A DNA stretch of 56,170 nucleotides from an uncultured Gammaproteobacteria bacterium. GTDB lineage: Bacteria > Pseudomonadota > Gammaproteobacteria > GCA-002705445 > GCA-002716945. The translations under genes and the position numbers were made by a program. This document shows positions 54,715-56,170 of the stretch, piece by piece (within the stretch, counting starts at the first letter, position 1; every line of letters starts with the position of its first letter). The stretch is taken from NCBI GenBank assembly GCA_902521725.1, contig CABYTF010000002.1, positions 1 to 56,170 of the forward strand, written 5' to 3'. A model generated the notes under the pieces. It did no database searches. It was not told the origin of the DNA and worked only from the letters and a program-made list of their open reading frames with translations.

Positions 54715-55710
54715 TTACCTCTTAATTGTTTTGTGTGTTTCTGGCATGGCTGCAACCTTAATCGTAGATTTTATAAGCTCTCCATCTCTTCTAAAAGTTA
54801 CACTTATCTCTTCTCCAACTTCCAAAGAAGCGACAATTTTAACAACTTGTTTAATGTTATTAATCTCTCTGTTATTTATGCTTATTATTATGTCATTATT
54901 TTTCAAACCAGATAAATATGCTGGACCGCCTTTGACAACATTTGTAATGAGCACCCCATCAGAAGCATCAAATGCTGATAAACCAACATAACCCCTTACT
55001 GCTCTTCCGTATTTTATTATTTGTTCTGTGATCTTTCTAACTAGATTTGATGGCACTGCTAGACCTATACCATCACTTCCACCACCAATGGATAGATTCA
55101 TTGTATTTATACCGATTAAATTCCCTGACAAATTTACCATAGCACCACCAGAGTTACCCGGATTTATCGCAGCATCTGATTGGAGAAACTCATCTAAAGG
55201 ATTTGCGGTAATGTGTCCACTATTTGTTCTTGATATGATGCCCTGTGTTAACGTTTGACCCACACCAAAAGGATTTCCTATTGCTAGAACTATATCTCCT
55301 ATCTTAACTTTCGATGAATCTGAAAACGTAAGTGGTCTACCAATATAACTACTTTTCAGCAGTGCTATATCAGTTATTGTGTCAACTCCAACTATACTCG
55401 CAGGATAAGATGTATTATCCGATGTGATAATTTTAATTTTTTTAGCACCATCTATTACATGTTCGTTTGTGACAATGTGACCTTGATCTGTAATAATCAC
55501 ACCAGAGCCTCTTCCCCTGTTTGTGTTTATGGTCACAACAGAATCTTTAACAGATCTATAAATCTCGTTGTATGAATTATTAACCGTTATGACTTCTCTT
55601 TGATTATCATTACTTAAATTTATTGATACGGATTCTTTGGATGTGAAAAGGTATGCAATTATTCCAGCAGCGATTCCAATTACCACATATTTTGAGAGTT
55701 CTTTCAGCAT
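54715..55710 (-). CDS. degS: Periplasmic serine protease DegS (trypsin + one PDZ domain)
   Basis: Membrane-anchored protease that starts the sigma-E envelope stress response by cutting RseA. 331 aa. The N-terminal helix (about 8-22) is an anchor, not a cleaved signal. The protease domain has the triad His84 (TNEHV), Asp114 (ITDIALL) and Ser187 (GNSGG). One PDZ domain follows (about 240-325). The single PDZ and the anchor favour DegS over DegP or DegQ. Next to petA as in other gammaproteobacteria. Confidence 0.92.
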   Translation of the reverse strand: MLKELSKYVVIGIAAGIIAYLFTSKESVSINLSNDNQREVITVNNSYNEIYRSVKDSVVTINTNRGRGSGVIITDQGHIVTNEHVIDGAKKIKIITSDNTSYPASIVGVDTITDIALLKSSYIGRPLTFSDSSKVKIGDIVLAIGNPFGVGQTLTQGIISRTNSGHITANPLDEFLQSDAAINPGNSGGAMVNLSGNLIGINTMNLSIGGGSDGIGLAVPSNLVRKITEQIIKYGRAVRGYVGLSAFDASDGVLITNVVKGGPAYLSGLKNNDIIISINNREINNIKQVVKIVASLEVGEEISVTFRRDGELIKSTIKVAAMPETHKTIKR

Positions 55711-55795
55711 ATTTTTAATAAGTATGTCTAAAAGTATATATTAGAGAATGATTATATGATATATTACGCACAGAATTAAAATATGGTTAGCAGGG

Positions 55796-56170
55796 ATGAA
55801 AAACGATAACAATTCACTAAAAAGAAGAAATTTTCTTACAAATCTAACTAAGGTAGTTGGCGGTATCGGAGCTGTTTTTGCACTAATACCTTTTCTCTCC
55901 ACCATGTCACCCAGCGAGAAAACTAAAATGGCTGGCGCACCTATAGAAATTGACATATCCGCTATCACACCGGGAACATTTAAGATAGTCGAATGGAGAG
56001 GAAAGCCTGTTTGGGTAGTTCACAGGACTCCTGAGATGCTGAACATTATTGATAGCAAAGTTGATTATTTAGCTGATCCAGAATCTAGTAGTGAAATGCA
56101 GCCTGTGTATGCCCAAAACAAGTACAGGTCTGTGAAACCAGAATTTTTAGTATTACTTGGTGTATGCACT
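55796..56170 (+). CDS. petA: Ubiquinol-cytochrome c reductase Rieske iron-sulfur subunit, 3' end cut by window
   Basis: First 125 codons of the bc1-complex iron-sulfur protein. The N-terminus has a twin-arginine signal (LKRRNFLTNLTK) and one hydrophobic helix (about 20-40), as Rieske proteins do. Then come the IDISAITPGTF and EWRGKPVWVVHRTPE segments of the family. The window ends at ...LLGVCT, inside the first cluster-binding motif (CTHxGC), so the [2Fe-2S] site itself cannot be checked. Cytochrome b and c1 genes (petB, petC) are expected beyond the window. Confidence 0.92.
   Translation, partial: MKNDNNSLKRRNFLTNLTKVVGGIGAVFALIPFLSTMSPSEKTKMAGAPIEIDISAITPGTFKIVEWRGKPVWVVHRTPEMLNIIDSKVDYLADPESSSEMQPVYAQNKYRSVKPEFLVLLGVCT

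Noticed and set aside
55741-55968. 75-codon minus-strand frame over the start of petA
   Set aside because: Antisense of a clear Rieske N-terminus; no supporting features.
1-56170. CRISPR arrays, insertion sequences, prophage genes, tRNA or rRNA genes
   Set aside because: I looked for direct repeats with regular spacers, transposase-like proteins, terminal inverted repeats and cloverleaf-like stretches. The only regular direct repeat is the 11-bp Pho array, and intergenic gaps are too short for RNA genes.

Overview
The window is AT-rich, densely coded chromosomal DNA from a Gram-negative bacterium, most likely a streamlined aquatic (probably marine) gammaproteobacterium. The Gram-negative evidence is two beta-barrel porins, a TonB-dependent receptor, LPS transport and KDO genes, MlaA/MlaC and DegS. 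The gammaproteobacterial evidence is the order yrbG-kdsD-kdsC-lpt-lptB-rpoN-ptsN, murA-hisG-hisD-degS-petA, ampD-ampE, and nrdA-nrdB. Intergenic gaps are very short, most convergent genes touch or overlap, and no IS element, prophage, CRISPR array, tRNA or rRNA was recognised. I cannot name the genus from sequence alone.

Layout. 1-8.8 kb is a phosphate/arsenate locus: an arsenic-type aquaglyceroporin (cut by the window edge), a Pho box, pstC-pstA-pstB-phoU-phoB-ppk-ppx and a thioredoxin-type arsenate reductase, followed by a porin preceded by a six-unit 11-bp-phased PhoB-site array (8.8-10.0 kb). 10.2-11.6 kb is mgtE. 11.6-16.0 kb is class Ia ribonucleotide reductase, nrdA and nrdB, with a 42-aa membrane microprotein encoded between them and a promoter carrying a DnaA box and two NrdR boxes. 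15.9-18.6 kb (minus strand) is a cobalamin riboswitch controlling a BtuB-like receptor and a DUF6580/S-component-like membrane protein. 18.6-20.3 kb is a YadG/YadH-type ABC exporter. 20.4-23.4 kb is malyl-CoA lyase plus malate thiokinase (serine-cycle type), followed by tatD and queH. 24.8-34.6 kb holds ampE-ampD, rnd, ilvD, a LON-domain protein, msrB, mpl, a membrane protein, a PmtA-like methyltransferase, grxD and asnB. 34.6-38.6 kb holds a PuuD-like membrane protein, a second porin, argD and argF.

38.6-47.4 kb is a long minus-strand operon: mlaA, yrbG, kdsD, kdsC, a single lptC/lptA-like gene, lptB, rpoN, ptsN, a mannose-type EIIA, ptsH and ptsI. hpf, hprK and rapZ are not present. 47.4-50.4 kb holds mlaC and a large RND/MMPL transporter at the place where E. 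coli has mlaFEDCB. 50.5-54.7 kb is murA-hisG-DAHP synthase-hisD. The window ends with degS and the start of the Rieske subunit gene petA.

How the genes work together. The first locus couples phosphate entry (porin, Pst), polyphosphate storage and mobilisation (Ppk, Ppx), Pho control (PhoU, PhoB) and disposal of arsenate that enters by the same route (ArsC, then the aquaglyceroporin). The mla/lpt/kds/murA stretch is an envelope-building locus in which the usual Mla ABC transporter seems to be replaced by an RND protein and LptC plus LptA by one short protein. Those two departures, the Pho/arsenic linkage, the NrdA/NrdB microprotein and the riboswitch-controlled DUF6580 protein are the most interesting signals here.
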